A program made the position numbers and the translations under genes. Positions 11,279 to 22,100 of a DNA stretch of 64,000 bases are shown piece by piece. The number at the start of each line of letters is the position of its first letter. Positions within the stretch are counted from its first letter, which is position 1. The stretch is from Tuctoria greenei (lineage: Eukaryota; Streptophyta; Magnoliopsida; Poales; Poaceae). The notes beneath the pieces were generated by a model that worked only from the letters and a program-made list of their open reading frames with translations, did not search any database and was not told where the DNA came from. The stretch covers positions 151,550,929 through 151,614,928 of the forward strand of contig JAYESD010000009.1 of assembly GCA_036927565.1 (NCBI GenBank). The letters run 5' to 3'.

Positions 11279-13434
11279 ATGGCTCGCGACAAGAAGAACA
11301 AGGGCAAGGCCATCGCGGAGCCGACCGCGAAGAAGCAAAAATTGTTGAAGGAGGAGAAGAAGGCGTTGATGGCTGCTCGCACCGCCGAGGAGCGTGAGCG
11401 TGGCCGAGGGGATCACTGAGGATCCATGAGGCTTGTCCGAGGCAGCCTCTTGTGATCGATGACTCCGAGGCCGAAGAAGAGCCGGAAGAGCCTCTCATCC
11501 GCCAGCGCTCAGCCCGGACCCGTGGGGGTCCTCCCGCGGCAGCACCTCGTCCGAGACCGACGGCTACCGATCGTCGTGAGGGCAGGGAGGCCCAGCAAGC
11601 CATCTACGAGATGGACACCACTGTCCATGTCGCTGAAGGAGTTCGGTTGACCGATTACCAGAAGATGAAGGCCAAGCAGCTCTGAAGACTCAGATGGAGT
11701 GTGTTGCTTGAGGAGTGGTACCCGCAGCCCAGAGAAGCCCTTGCGGACAGTCGTTTCTGGACTGTGATGCAGGCGTCCCTCTACGATACCTACAGACACC
11801 GAGGCCACAAGTTGTTCCAGCACAACTTTCTGGACTGGGATCAGCTCGCTCTGGCTGCCGAGACGGAGATTCGCCCATACTTTGAGAGGTACAGAGGTTT
11901 GGTGCAGCTGATGTCCTATGAGAGGAGTGCCTATGTGGAGGATTGGGTCCGCGTGTTCTACGCCACCCTCTACATCTCTTAGGGCAGAAGATTGATTGCC
12001 TTCATGTTCATGGGCCAGCACTATCACCTGATGAGGCAGACGCTGGCACAGCTACTGGGAGTGGACCTGCACGACACTTGCGTGCATGAGAGGGTCTATG
12101 GCTTGGCGGATCCGCCGAGGAGGCCGCTCACTGGAGGAGTGGCACCACCAGTGGAGGAGATCCGTTCCCTGTTTGGTCCTACCTTCTCTCCAGACCAGCC
12201 GAGGGTACCGGCTCTGTTGACCCCAGTTGCGCGCACAGTGCACCTTGCCTTGCGCCGCTCGCTCTTGCCGAGGTCTGGTTACTTAGAGGGGTTCACCAGC
12301 CTGCAGCAGACCCTCCTGTTCTACATCATGAACGGGATGGAGTTCGACATAGTGGACGTCCTCATATGCGAGATGGAGGATGTGATCACTGACGGAGTGG
12401 GCATGATGAGGCAGCTCGTGTATGGACACTGGATCAGCTACCTGCTCTCCATGATGGTCCCTAAGGAGTCCGCCGTGCATGACCGTCTCACCGACGAGAG
12501 TGTCACACGGTTCGGTCACTACCGTGCCCCAGCTCCTGGAGACCGCCGTCTTGGCCGTCCAGTTGAGCGTCAGGTCAGGGCTCGTCTATCTGAGGAGGAC
12601 TGGTCGGACTTGGAGAAGGAGGATGAGAGGCTGGTTGAGGCAGAGGCTCAGGGTGAGGACTTGCAGCACATTTGGTCCCAGAGCGACACGGATGACAGTG
12701 TCGAGGAGTACTTCCCTCCTCCTCCCTCACCCAGGCAGCACGACGCGGAGGCTGGAGGCTCTACAGTGCCACCACCTACTCCACCTCCCGTCACTGAGGC
12801 ACACGTCACTCAGCCGTCAGAGCTCACTTCGCTCCTCCAGCAGATGGTTGAGCAGCAGCGTTTGGACCGGCTTGCAGCTGAGCAGGCCCGAGCGGAGCAG
12901 GCTGCACGCCTTCTGGAGCTCCAGCAGCAGCAGCAGGAGATGCAGCGCCAGATCGCCCACGAGAGGCGTGAGGACACTGACCGGCTGACTGGCCTCATAG
13001 ACCAGATGCACCAGCGCACCCTCGACCAGCAGCAGCAGACGCAACAGGCGATGATGGGCATCCTGGGGTTGATCACCAACCTCTACACCCAGACCGGGAT
13101 TGCCCTCTCGTCGCAGCTGCCAGGCGTCGCTCCACCACCACCAGTCCTGGCTCCAGTTGCCACTCCGGTGCCGTCTATGTCGATCCCTTATTTCAGCATG
13201 TCTCCACTGCTGGCTCCCGGCGCACCGATCCACTCTCCCCTGCTGGCGACGACCCTGTTCCAGCAGACACCAGCCTCCGTCGTCAGTGCCCTTGTTCCAG
13301 CAGCTCCTACACAGTAGGCACCGACGGTGGCTCCTACGGCTCCGGCAGCTCCTTCCACCGCTACTCCAGGCAGCAGCTCCGACGACAGCGACGGTGACCA
13401 GTTCGTCATCGCGCCCAGTTATCAGGGTCCTTAG
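11279..13434 (+). pseudogene. SirA-2 ORF3 (Sirevirus third ORF), multiply disrupted
   Basis: It is the homologue of the ORF at 1395. It starts MARDKKNKGK at 11279. A one-base deletion in the G run near 11407-11410 shifts the frame into a stop at 11417. Further stops are TGA 11683-11685, TAG 11980-11982 and TAG 13315-13317; the original end is TAG 13432-13434. The 3' half encodes a Gln/Glu/Arg-rich segment (about 12880-13060) predicted by eye to be a coiled coil, then a Pro/Ala/Thr-rich tail ending in an acidic Asp/Ser cluster. No transmembrane or signal segment is seen. Function is unknown; a dimeric nucleic-acid-binding role is only a hypothesis. Confidence 0.82.
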
Positions 13435-13821
13435 GCACTCAGATCCCTTTTTTGTGTCTTGATGCCAAAGGGGGAGAAGAGTTAGAGGAGTCAGGGGGAG
13501 GAGAGCTTAGTCTCAGGGGAGTGTCCTAGCTATAGGGGGAGTCCTTCTTTTGAGTTATCTTTTGTAATTTGGAGTTTATCTATATTATCTTGTGTAATTC
13601 AATGCTTTTGCTACTCATTTGGTGTTTATTGAGTACTCTTATGTTATTAATCGATTGAGCTTATTTGGTGCCTATCTTATGATAACTTATTCACTTGAGT
13701 TATTCTTTGATTGAGCTTTAAAATTTTAAGTGTAATAATATTGTATTCATTACATATCCGTTTAAGTTTCATTCTATCAAATTCATTACTATTGCGCTTT
13801 AATTGTTGTGTTGTCATCAAT
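13435..13821 (+). other. SirA-2 3' non-coding region with repeated GGGGGAG tracts
   Basis: Five or so purine tracts of the type AGGGGGAG occur at about 13470-13545, ahead of the real polypurine tract. The same set is at about 15833-15910 in SirA-1. Multiplied polypurine tracts are a known Sirevirus feature. The remainder is AT-rich and non-coding. Confidence 0.75.
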
Positions 13822-13839
13822 CACCAAAAAGGGGGAGAT
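13822..13839 (+). other. Polypurine tract of SirA-2
   Basis: CACCAAAAAGGGGGAGAT abuts the 3' LTR and would prime plus-strand synthesis. The identical 18-mer precedes the 3' LTR of SirA-1 (16196-16213) and, on the minus strand, that of SirB (42666-42683). Confidence 0.93.
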
Positions 13840-15250
13840 TGAAAGCATCTAGGCCCCCATGAGGTATGGTTTTGGTGATTAATGAGAACCATTGGATTTT
13901 ACTAATGAATTTGTGAATGCAAGGTCCCCATAATCACTCAATCAAATGAAATCAATATGTCATTGGAGACCCATATTCAATCAATGTATGAGATCAAATC
14001 AATGATATGAAGACAAGAAGTGAAAGCTCTTCTTTCAAAGTCACTCAACCAAAATTGATGACACTTAATGCTTTACAATCATCAGAAATATATTTTCAAC
14101 AAAGTCTAAGAGGTCATTTGAGCAAGACACAAAAGAATCACTTAGAAACAACTCGAAGCAAACAAAATCAACTCACCGGATCAACCGATGATACCTCAGA
14201 ACAACACATCGGTCGAGTTGGTTCAGCTGAAGAATAAGACCTCAGAACAAAGCACTCACCGGATCATCCGATGTGAATGGCTCATCTACATCGGTCCATC
14301 AGTACAGTTTGCAATATCATTGGACCAAGTGTAGCACCAGATCATCTGATGTACAAAAAGATACACATCGATCAATCACTCCAGTAAGCATCAAGTTTGA
14401 GTCAATTCTGGAGGAAGAGCCACCGGATCATCCGATGAGAAGACAGGAGCAACATCGGTTTAACAACGGTCATATCTGACACAATGACGTCAGCTAAAGT
14501 AAACTTGACCGATGATAACTAAAGGGGAGACATCGGATCATTCTGTGTTCATAGTAAAATTCTGTCAGTCTACTTTTCCAACGGCTATTTCGGGGAGGCT
14601 GGCTATAAATACCCCCTAATCCTGTCATTTCGCCAAGTCTTGATCACCAGACACTATCAATACATCCACAAGCGTTCAAGACCAAGAGCAATCACTTCCA
14701 CACTATTTCGATCACCTATACACCAAGAGTTAGGCTAGAACTAGCTAGGGAGAGAGCTTGTGTGCCTCCATTCTGGGTGAGTGGACTCTCTAGGATAGTG
14801 AGAGCCTCAAGGGAGTGCCCTTGGTGTTTGTAACTGTGAGGAGACTTCCGGAGCTTGCCAAGGCGTTTGTGGAAGCTCGGAGGGTCGAAGTTGTACAAGG
14901 CTTGAGCTCCACCTTGCCGAGGTTGGCAAACGGAGAGGAATAGTGAAGATCCCTCGTCTCGGTGACTTGGGTGTGGCAAAACCCTTTGGTGGGTGCCACA
15001 ACGTGGATGTAGGAAGATCTTGACGATCTTGCCGAACCACGGGATAAATCCTCGTGTCTCCTCGGGAGTTTGCATCCTCCTCCTTTTCCCTTACGTTTAT
15101 GCATTTTACATTCCGCAAAGTTCCTATTTACTTGAATGCATAGATAGTTTGCGTAGGGAATTGGGCTTTTAGGAATTAAGTTTTATTGCTTAGATTTTTT
15201 TAAAAGAAGTCCAATTCACCCTCCCCCCTCTTGGGCATTCGATCCTTACA
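13840..15250 (+). repeat. SirA-2 3' LTR
   Basis: 1411 bp, TGAAAGC to TTACA, colinear with 3004-4416. It contains the palindrome array (about 14175-14552) and TATAAATA at 14604-14611. Several palindromes have decayed relative to the 5' LTR, for example CCAGATCATCTGATG near 14337. Confidence 0.95.
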
Positions 15251-15255
15251 GCAGG

Positions 15256-15800
15256 CCCGAGCGGAGCAGGCTGCACGCCTTCTGGAGCTCCAGCAGGAGC
15301 AGCAGGAGATGCAGCGCCAGATCGCCCGCGAGAGGCATGAGGACACTGACCAGCTGACTAGGCTCATAGACCAGATGCACCAGCGCTCCCTCGACCACCA
15401 GCAGCAGACGCAACAGGCGATGATGGGCATCCTGGGGTTGATCACCAACCTCTACACCCAGACCGGGATTGCCCTCCCATCGCAGCTGCCAGGCGTCGCT
15501 CCACCACCAGTCCTAGCTCCAGCTGCCGCTCCGGTGCCATCTACGTCAATCCCTTCTTTAAGCATGTCTCTATTGCTGGCTCCTGGCGCACCGATTCACT
15601 CCCCGCTGCCGGCTACGACCCTGTTCCAGCAGACGCCGACCTCCATCGTCAGTGCCCCTGTTCCAGCAGCTCCTACACAGCAGGCACGGACGGTGGCTCC
15701 TACGGCTCCGGCAGCTCCTTCCACCGCTACTCCAGGCAGCAACTCCGACGACAGCGACGGTGACCACTTCGTCATCACGCCCAGTTCTCAGGGTCCTTAG
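15256..15800 (+). pseudogene. SirA-1 ORF3, 3' part
   Basis: This is the continuation of the ORF broken at 3003. It encodes the Gln/Glu/Arg-rich putative coiled coil (about 15256-15420) and a Pro/Ala/Thr-rich C-terminal tail ending Ser/Asp-rich. The stop is TAG at 15798-15800. Unlike SirA-2 this part has no internal stop. An ORF counted from 15231 would include LTR sequence and is not a real start. Confidence 0.85.
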
Positions 15801-16195
15801 GCACTCGGATCCCTTTTTGGTGTCTTGATGCCAAAGGGGGAGAACAGTTAGAGGAGTCAGGGGGAGGTGATCTTAGTCTCAGGGGGAGTGTCCTAGCTAT
15901 AGGGGGAGTCCTTCTTTTGAGTTATCTTTTGTAATTTGAAGTTTATCTATATTATCTTTTGTAATTCGATGCTTTTGGTACTCATTTGGTGTTTATTGAG
16001 TACTCTTATGTTATTAATCGATTGAGCTTATTCGATGTCTATCTATATCTTATGATCACTTATTCACTTGAGTTATTCTTTGATTGAGCTTTAAAATTTT
16101 AAGTGTAACAATCTTGTATTCATTGCATATCCTATTAAACTTCGTACTATCAAATTCATAACTATTGTGCTTTAAATTGTTGTGTTGTCATCAAT
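15801..16195 (+). other. SirA-1 3' non-coding region
   Basis: It holds repeated AGGGGGAG tracts near 15833-15910, then AT-rich sequence up to the polypurine tract. It is colinear with 13435-13821. Confidence 0.75.
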
Positions 16196-16213
16196 CACCA
16201 AAAAGGGGGAGAT

Positions 16214-17610
16214 TGAAAGCATCTAGGCCCCCATGAGGTATGGTTTCGGTGATTAATGACAACCATTGGATTTTACTAATGAATTTGTGAATGCAAGGTC
16301 CCCATAATCACTCAATCAAATGAAATCAATATGTAATTGGAGACCCATATATAATCAATTTATGAGATCAAATCAATTATATGAAGACAAGAAGTGAAAG
16401 CTCTTATGTCAAAGTCATTCAACTTTAAATTGACAACATTCAATGCTTGAAGATCATCAGAAATGCCTTTGCAACAAATATCAAAGAGGTCAATCAAGCA
16501 AGATACAAAATCACTTAGAAACAACTCGAAGCAAAGAAAATCAACTCACCAGATCAACCGATGGTTCCAGAAATATACACATCGGTCGAGTTGGTTCAAC
16601 TGAAGAAGAAGACCTCAGAACAAAGTACTCACCGGATCATCCGATGTGAATGGCTCATCTACATCGGTCCATCAGTACAGTTTGCAATATCATTGGACCA
16701 AGTGTAGCACCGGATCATCCGATGTACAGAAATATACACATCGGTCAATCACTCCAGTAAGCATCAAGTTTGAGTCAATTCTGGAGGAAGAGCCATCGGA
16801 TCATCCGATGAGAAGACAGGAGCAACATCGGTCATATCTGACTCAATGACGTCAGCTAAAGTAAACTTGACCGATGATAACTAAAGGGGAGACATCGGAT
16901 CATCCGGTGTTCACAGTAAAGTTCTGTCAGCCTACTTTTCCAACGGCTATTTCGGGGAGGCTGGCTATAAATACCCCCTAATCCTGTCATTTCGCCAAGT
17001 CTTGATCACCAGACACTATCAACACATCCACAAGCGTTCAAGACCAAGAGCAATCACTTACACATCATTTCGATCACCTATACACCAAGAGTTAGGCTAG
17101 AACTAGCTAGAGAGAGAGCTTGTGTGCCTCCATTCTGGGTGAGTGGACTCTCTAGGATAGTGAGAGCCTCAAGAGAGTGCCCTTGGTGTTTGTAACTGTG
17201 AGGAGACTTCCAGAGCTTGCCAAGGCATTTGTGGAAGCCCGGAGGGTCGAAGTTGTACAAGGATTGAGCTCCACCTTGCTGAGGTTGGCAAACGGAGAGG
17301 AATAGTGAAGATCCCTCGTCTCGGTGACTTGGGTGTGGCAAAACCCTTTGGTGGGTGCAACAACGTGGATGTAGGAAGATCATGACGATCTTGCCAAACC
17401 ACGGGATAAATCCTCGTGTCTCCTCGGGAGTTTGCATCCTCCTCCTTTCCCTTATGTTTATGCATTTTACATTCCGCAAAGTTCCTATTTACTTGAATGC
17501 ATAGATAGTTTGCATAGGGAATTGGGCTTTTAGGAATTAAGTTTTATTGCTTAGATTTTTTAAAAAAAAAAACCCAATTCACCCCCCCTCTTGGGCATTC
17601 GATCCTTACA
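16214..17610 (+). repeat. SirA-1 3' LTR
   Basis: 1397 bp, TGAAAGC to TTACA, preceded by the polypurine tract at 16196-16213. It has the palindrome array at about 16548-16910 and TATAAATA at 16966-16973. It differs from both SirA-2 LTRs by small indels in the 16400-16510 region, as expected for a separate insertion. Confidence 0.95.
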
Positions 17611-18825
17611 CCCTTCCATGGGCCTTATGAACACCATGGCGGTGAAAGCGCTACCACTTTTTTGAGGGAAAAAAGCCCCTACCTGGCACGCCAAATGTCG
17701 AAGTGTTTATGTGACACTTCTCCCGAATTTGCTAAGGTGTAGTCCGTAGAGGTTCTTGTTCGGCGGGGCTTAGGCCTCAATCAAATGTACGCGCGTATGA
17801 GAGTGTATGAGACGGTAGTTTTTACGTGGTTCGAGCCGCAAGGAGCGTAACGCCCTACTCCTCCGTGGATTGTATTGCTAGTGTGTGTGTATGCGTGTGT
17901 GTGTATCGGGGATTCGATGTTGGGTCCTTTGTAACGTTGGCGGTCTAGTCTTTTTATAGACAAGGTCGGACTCCTAACAAGTGGGGTCCGAAGCCCTACA
18001 GGTGGTCTCAGAGCGATCTAATCCTAAAGATATAAAGCTTCTTGCATAAGCTTCCTCTGATCGTGGCTTCGAAGACTCGTTGTCTTGCCGCCTGAGTCGC
18101 CAGTAGCCCATGCGCTGTTGCTGAAAATGGCATGAGATGTCCCATCCAACTGTCTCTGTCGCCGTAAGATACCCACTTGGCGGGGTGGGATAGGCATGCG
18201 GCATCTTCACTGTGATGCAATTGGTCATAGCGGTACCTGACATTAGGCGTGCACCGCGCCATACGTCTGCGGAAGTCGCATATCTTCAAGACTTGACAGG
18301 GACAAGGCGCACTGCCCTCTTAACTCCCGCACTCCCCATTGGGGCCAGTGGCTGAACTACGTAGCAGCTTGGGAGCTCATCTGCGCGGAGAAGGTCAGCT
18401 CTCGTCTTACAGACCACGTAGCAGCTCGGTAGCTCACCTCCGCGGAGGAGGTCGGGTCCCGTCTTACGTACCACTTGGCATCTCGGGAGCCCGCTCCTGA
18501 GTAGAGTGAGGACTCTAGGGCTGTGGGACACGTGGCAGTGTTGGAATCCGCCTATACGGGAGGTGGCCCGTCCGATGCCTTGGACCACGTTGCAGCAGTG
18601 GAGTCCTATCTCACGGGGGAGAGGGATCCTTACCTGCTAGACACGTGGTTGCAGTTGAACTCTTCTTCGGAGTCTCTTGCGGGTACCCCTGACCCCGTAT
18701 CTGAGGCAGATGGGTCCGGGCCTTCTGAACACATGGCGCCCTCAGGACTTGCCTGTGCTGGGAGGCGGGGCGCCTAGGCGGCTCTAGCTTGTGCGCGAGA
18801 GTACCTGGTATGTCAGGTACCGACA
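17611..18825 (-). mobile_element. Gypsy-type element, 5' end only (minus strand), cut by SirA-1
   Basis: Read on the minus strand this is a complete 5' LTR (18825 to 17696), then TGGCGTGCCAGGTAGGGG, a form of the primer-binding site seen after LTRs of grass Gypsy elements, and about 65 bases of leader. It stops at the SirA-1 junction, so the rest should lie beyond the left edge. No Gypsy protein is present; the class is judged from the primer site and LTR ends TGTCG...CGACA. Confidence 0.72.
17696..18825 (-). repeat. Gypsy-type 5' LTR with TATA box, tandem repeats and G-boxes
   Basis: 1130 bp with inverted ends TGTCG/CGACA. On the minus strand TCTATAAAAA (17951-17960) is a TATA box. Upstream of it are imperfect repeats of about 57 bp (18356-18412, 18413-18469, partial third) and the ACGT-core elements CACGTGGC near 18530 and CACGTGG near 18638. 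The plus-strand segment TTTACGTGGTTCGAGCCGC near 17820 is shared with the solo LTR at 54226. Confidence 0.75.
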
Positions 18826-18827
18826 CC

Positions 18828-19109
18828 CTGGGTTACGTGTTACTTAAATAGAACAGAGTACAATATGGATAGTGATGGTTGGTACATGCGACGCGGCCGA
18901 TCAACCAATCACTTAAAGAGAAAGAAAATATTTCCTACGAAGATTTCTCTAGAATTTATTTACATGTGATTTGAACCTTGTAAACTAACCTGATCCTATT
19001 TTCATCCTTGTATGACATATCTTGATTCTATCCAGATCTTTGCTCTGTTTGTTATGCTGCCAAATCTCAATCTATCACGTTTGATACGTCCGGTGATTAT
19101 ATTCCAACA
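18828..19109 (-). repeat. Copia-4 3' LTR (left copy), truncated
   Basis: It matches 23555-23834 and ends ATTCCAACA, which corresponds to TGTTGGAAT at the 3' LTR start on the minus strand. The outer part (homologous to 23495-23554) is missing at the Gypsy junction. The polypurine tract complement CCTCCCCTCAAT abuts it at 19110-19121. Confidence 0.88.
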
Positions 19110-19128
19110 CCTCCCCTCAATCATAACA

Positions 19129-22100
19129 TCACATGTTGAGATTGTATCTAAAATCAACAAGTTTTCTTACCAGCAATACCTTTGTGAAGCCGTCGGCGAT
19201 TTGATCCTTGGAGGAGATGAATCTGATATGCAGCAATTTGTTCGCTACTCTTTCCCTCACAAAATGAAAGTCAGTTTCAATATGTTTTGTTCGAGCATGG
19301 AAAATAGGATTTGCTGTCATATAAGTGGCCCTTAAGTTATCACATCACAAGCATCGAGATTCTCTCTGTTCCACTCCTAATTCTTTAAGAATAGTCTGCA
19401 TCCAGATTAATTCGCTTGTGGCATTAGCAAGAGCTTTATATTCTGCTTATGTGCTAGATCTTGACACAATGGTTTGTTTCCCAGCAGTCCAAGAAACCAG
19501 GTTTGAACCTAAAAAGATAGCAAATCCTCCTGTAGATTTCCTGTCATCAGGATAGTCGGTCCAGTCTGCGTCTGAAAAAAAAATTAATTCTCAGTGAACT
19601 ATCCTTCTGAAATTTTATGCCATATTCAATAGTTCCTTTAATATGTCTAATAATTCTTTTAACTGCAGTCATATGAACTGTAGTCGGTGCATGAAAAAAC
19701 TGGCAAACCTTGTTGACTGTGAAAGCTAATTTAGGTCTAGTTAAAGCAGGGTACTGTAAAGCTCCCACAATACTCCTGTATTTAGTGGCTTCCTCTTCAT
19801 CTAGAACCTCACCTTCATGTGTATTGACAGGCTTGTAGTTTCCCATACTTGATTTCCTGATTATTTATGCAGTGTATTTCTTTTGGTTCAAAAGAATACC
19901 TTCTTTCATACGTTCAACCTCTAGGCCCAGAAAATAATGCAGCGCTCCCAAGTCCTTGAGAGCGAAGTCTTTCTTGAGGTCGAGCAGTAGAGCTTGGACA
20001 GCCTGTTCTGAAGAACTCGCCACTACAATATCATCCATGCATATTAGTAAAAATCGTTACACCATCTCTTTTATACATAAACAAAGAAGTATCTCCCTTT
20101 GATGTCTCAAAACCGAGTTGAGTTAGTTTTGTACTCAACTTGGAGTACCATGCATGTGGCGCTTGTTTTAATCTATATATGGCCTTTTCTAATTTGCAGA
20201 CATGGTTAGGATAAATTTTATCTTCATACCCCGGTGGATTACTCATATACACTTCTTCCTCTAAAGTACCATGGAGGAAAGCATTATGTGCACCAAGTTG
20301 TCTAAGGCACCATCCTCTCGAAATAGCAATAGTAGCAGCTTTAACAACGGGACTAAAAATATCTTCGTAGTCAATTTCATACCTTTACTTGAATCTCTTT
20401 GCTACTAAACGTGTCTTGTACTTGTCAATTGAACTATCTGCTCGTTTCTTAATTTTATATACTCATTTATAGTCTATGACATTTCTTACATTTTCTCTTG
20501 GAACCAGACTCCATGTCTTGTTTTTCTTTAGTGCACCAATTGCTTCATCCATTGCTGTTTTCCAGTTTTGATCCTTCAAGGCATGTTCCAAGCTGTCTGG
20601 TTCCCCTGTTGCAGCAAATAAGCACACAAAATCATCACCAAATCACTTTGGTTTTGAGATATTGTTTTGCAATCTTGTGGTAGGTCTGGAAACAGAATCT
20701 TCCCTGTTGTTGTTCATGTTCTCTTGGCTCGCAAAAATAATTTCTCCTTCAGGTGTTTCCTGCCCCAAACTGGATTCCCGTGCAGCAACTGGTTCCGATC
20801 CACGTGGCGGAGCAGCAGTGGGTGTGGGTATTGAGGGCCCAGGTGCAGCACTGGGGCGCCCTGGTTTCTTGCGCATATGTCGCACACGCACAGGCACTGA
20901 GGATGATCCCCCTGTGGCGTCAGTGTTTGGTCTGAGTACGTGATCTGATGACACTTCACCCATGCTCCCAATGAGTTGTTCTGTTGCAGGCACACGTGTC
21001 AAGGCTGTCTCCCCTTGCGATTGGATTGTTGGCAGATCCAGTGCTGATTCACCTTCACACCTGGGATCTTCTGCATTTTCCTGCGCAATGCACCCTTCCT
21101 GCACAAAACTTTCTTCACTTGGGTTAGATAAATCCAGAGAATTAGCTCTGTCTTGGGAATCGCATTGTTGGATATTTTCTATAGTAACCCCCTGAGAAAT
21201 TACGCAAAGTTGGATGAAGGAGTGTTATTTCCGATCTAAGTTGTGCACCCGCATTTTGATGAAAGCTTTTGAATGGAAAAACATTTTTGTCAAAAACTAC
21301 ATCACATGATATATAGACTCGTCCACTAGCTGGTTCAAGACACTTGTATCCCTTATGCAACACGCTATAGCCCAAAAAGACACATTGCTTTGAACTAAAT
21401 TATAATTTGTGAGAATTATAAGGACGGAGGTTCGGCCAGCAAGCGCATCCAAAAAATATTGAAATGGGAATAATTCGGTTTGGTGTCAAAGAGCTTTTCT
21501 ATTGGTGTTTGATGCTGGATAACTCTGGTTGGCATCCTATTAATCAAATAGGTGGCTGTAATAAATGCTTCGTCCCAAAACATCAAAGTCATATATGCAC
21601 GAGCAAGCAAAGAAAGTCTAATTTCAACAATATAACGATGTTTTCTTTCAGCCGATCCATTTTGTTGATGAGTGTGAGGACATGACACCATATGATATAT
21701 CCCAATTTTTCCAAAAAAGGCATTCAATTTTTGATATTCCCCTCCCCAGTCGGTTTGAATAGCAACAATCTTCCTATTGAACATACGTTCCACCAAGGCT
21801 TGGAATGCATGAAATTTTTGAGAAACATCAGATTTATGATATACAAAATATATCCATGTGAACTAACTATAATCGTCAATAAAACTCACATAATACTTAT
21901 GACTTTCAACAGAAGTGGGTGCAGGTCCCCACACATCTGAAAAAATAAGTTCTAATGGATATTGAGACACTAATAGACTTGGGAAAGGGAAGTTGATGAC
22001 TCTTGCCTTGTTGACGAGCATCACAAATATGGAATTCACTAGACCTGGAGGAACATGGAAGCTTGTGTTCACTCGCAATTTTATTGACTACTGATATGGA

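Larger units (their letters stand above)
3004..15250 (+). mobile_element. SirA-2: full-length Sirevirus-like Copia retrotransposon nested in SirA-1
   Basis: The element is 12,247 bp with LTRs of 1413 and 1411 bp, an initiator-Met-type primer-binding site, gag, pol in the order protease-integrase-RT-RNase H, a third ORF, and a polypurine tract. The domain order defines Copia. The extra ORF3, the coiled-coil gag extension, the length and the repeated GGGGGAG tracts point to the Sirevirus (SIRE/Maximus) lineage. The two LTRs differ at roughly 35-40 sites by eye, near 2.5-3 percent. Gag, pol and ORF3 all carry disabling changes, so this copy is not autonomous. Confidence 0.95.
15251..17610 (+). 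mobile_element. SirA-1, right part: end of ORF3, 3' region and 3' LTR
   Basis: It begins with the second GCAGG copy (15251-15255) and then continues ORF3 in the frame left at 3003. It includes the 3' non-coding region, polypurine tract 16196-16213 and 3' LTR. It ends at 17610, where Gypsy sequence starts with CCCTT; that would be the SirA-1 target duplication, but its partner is outside the window. Confidence 0.93.
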
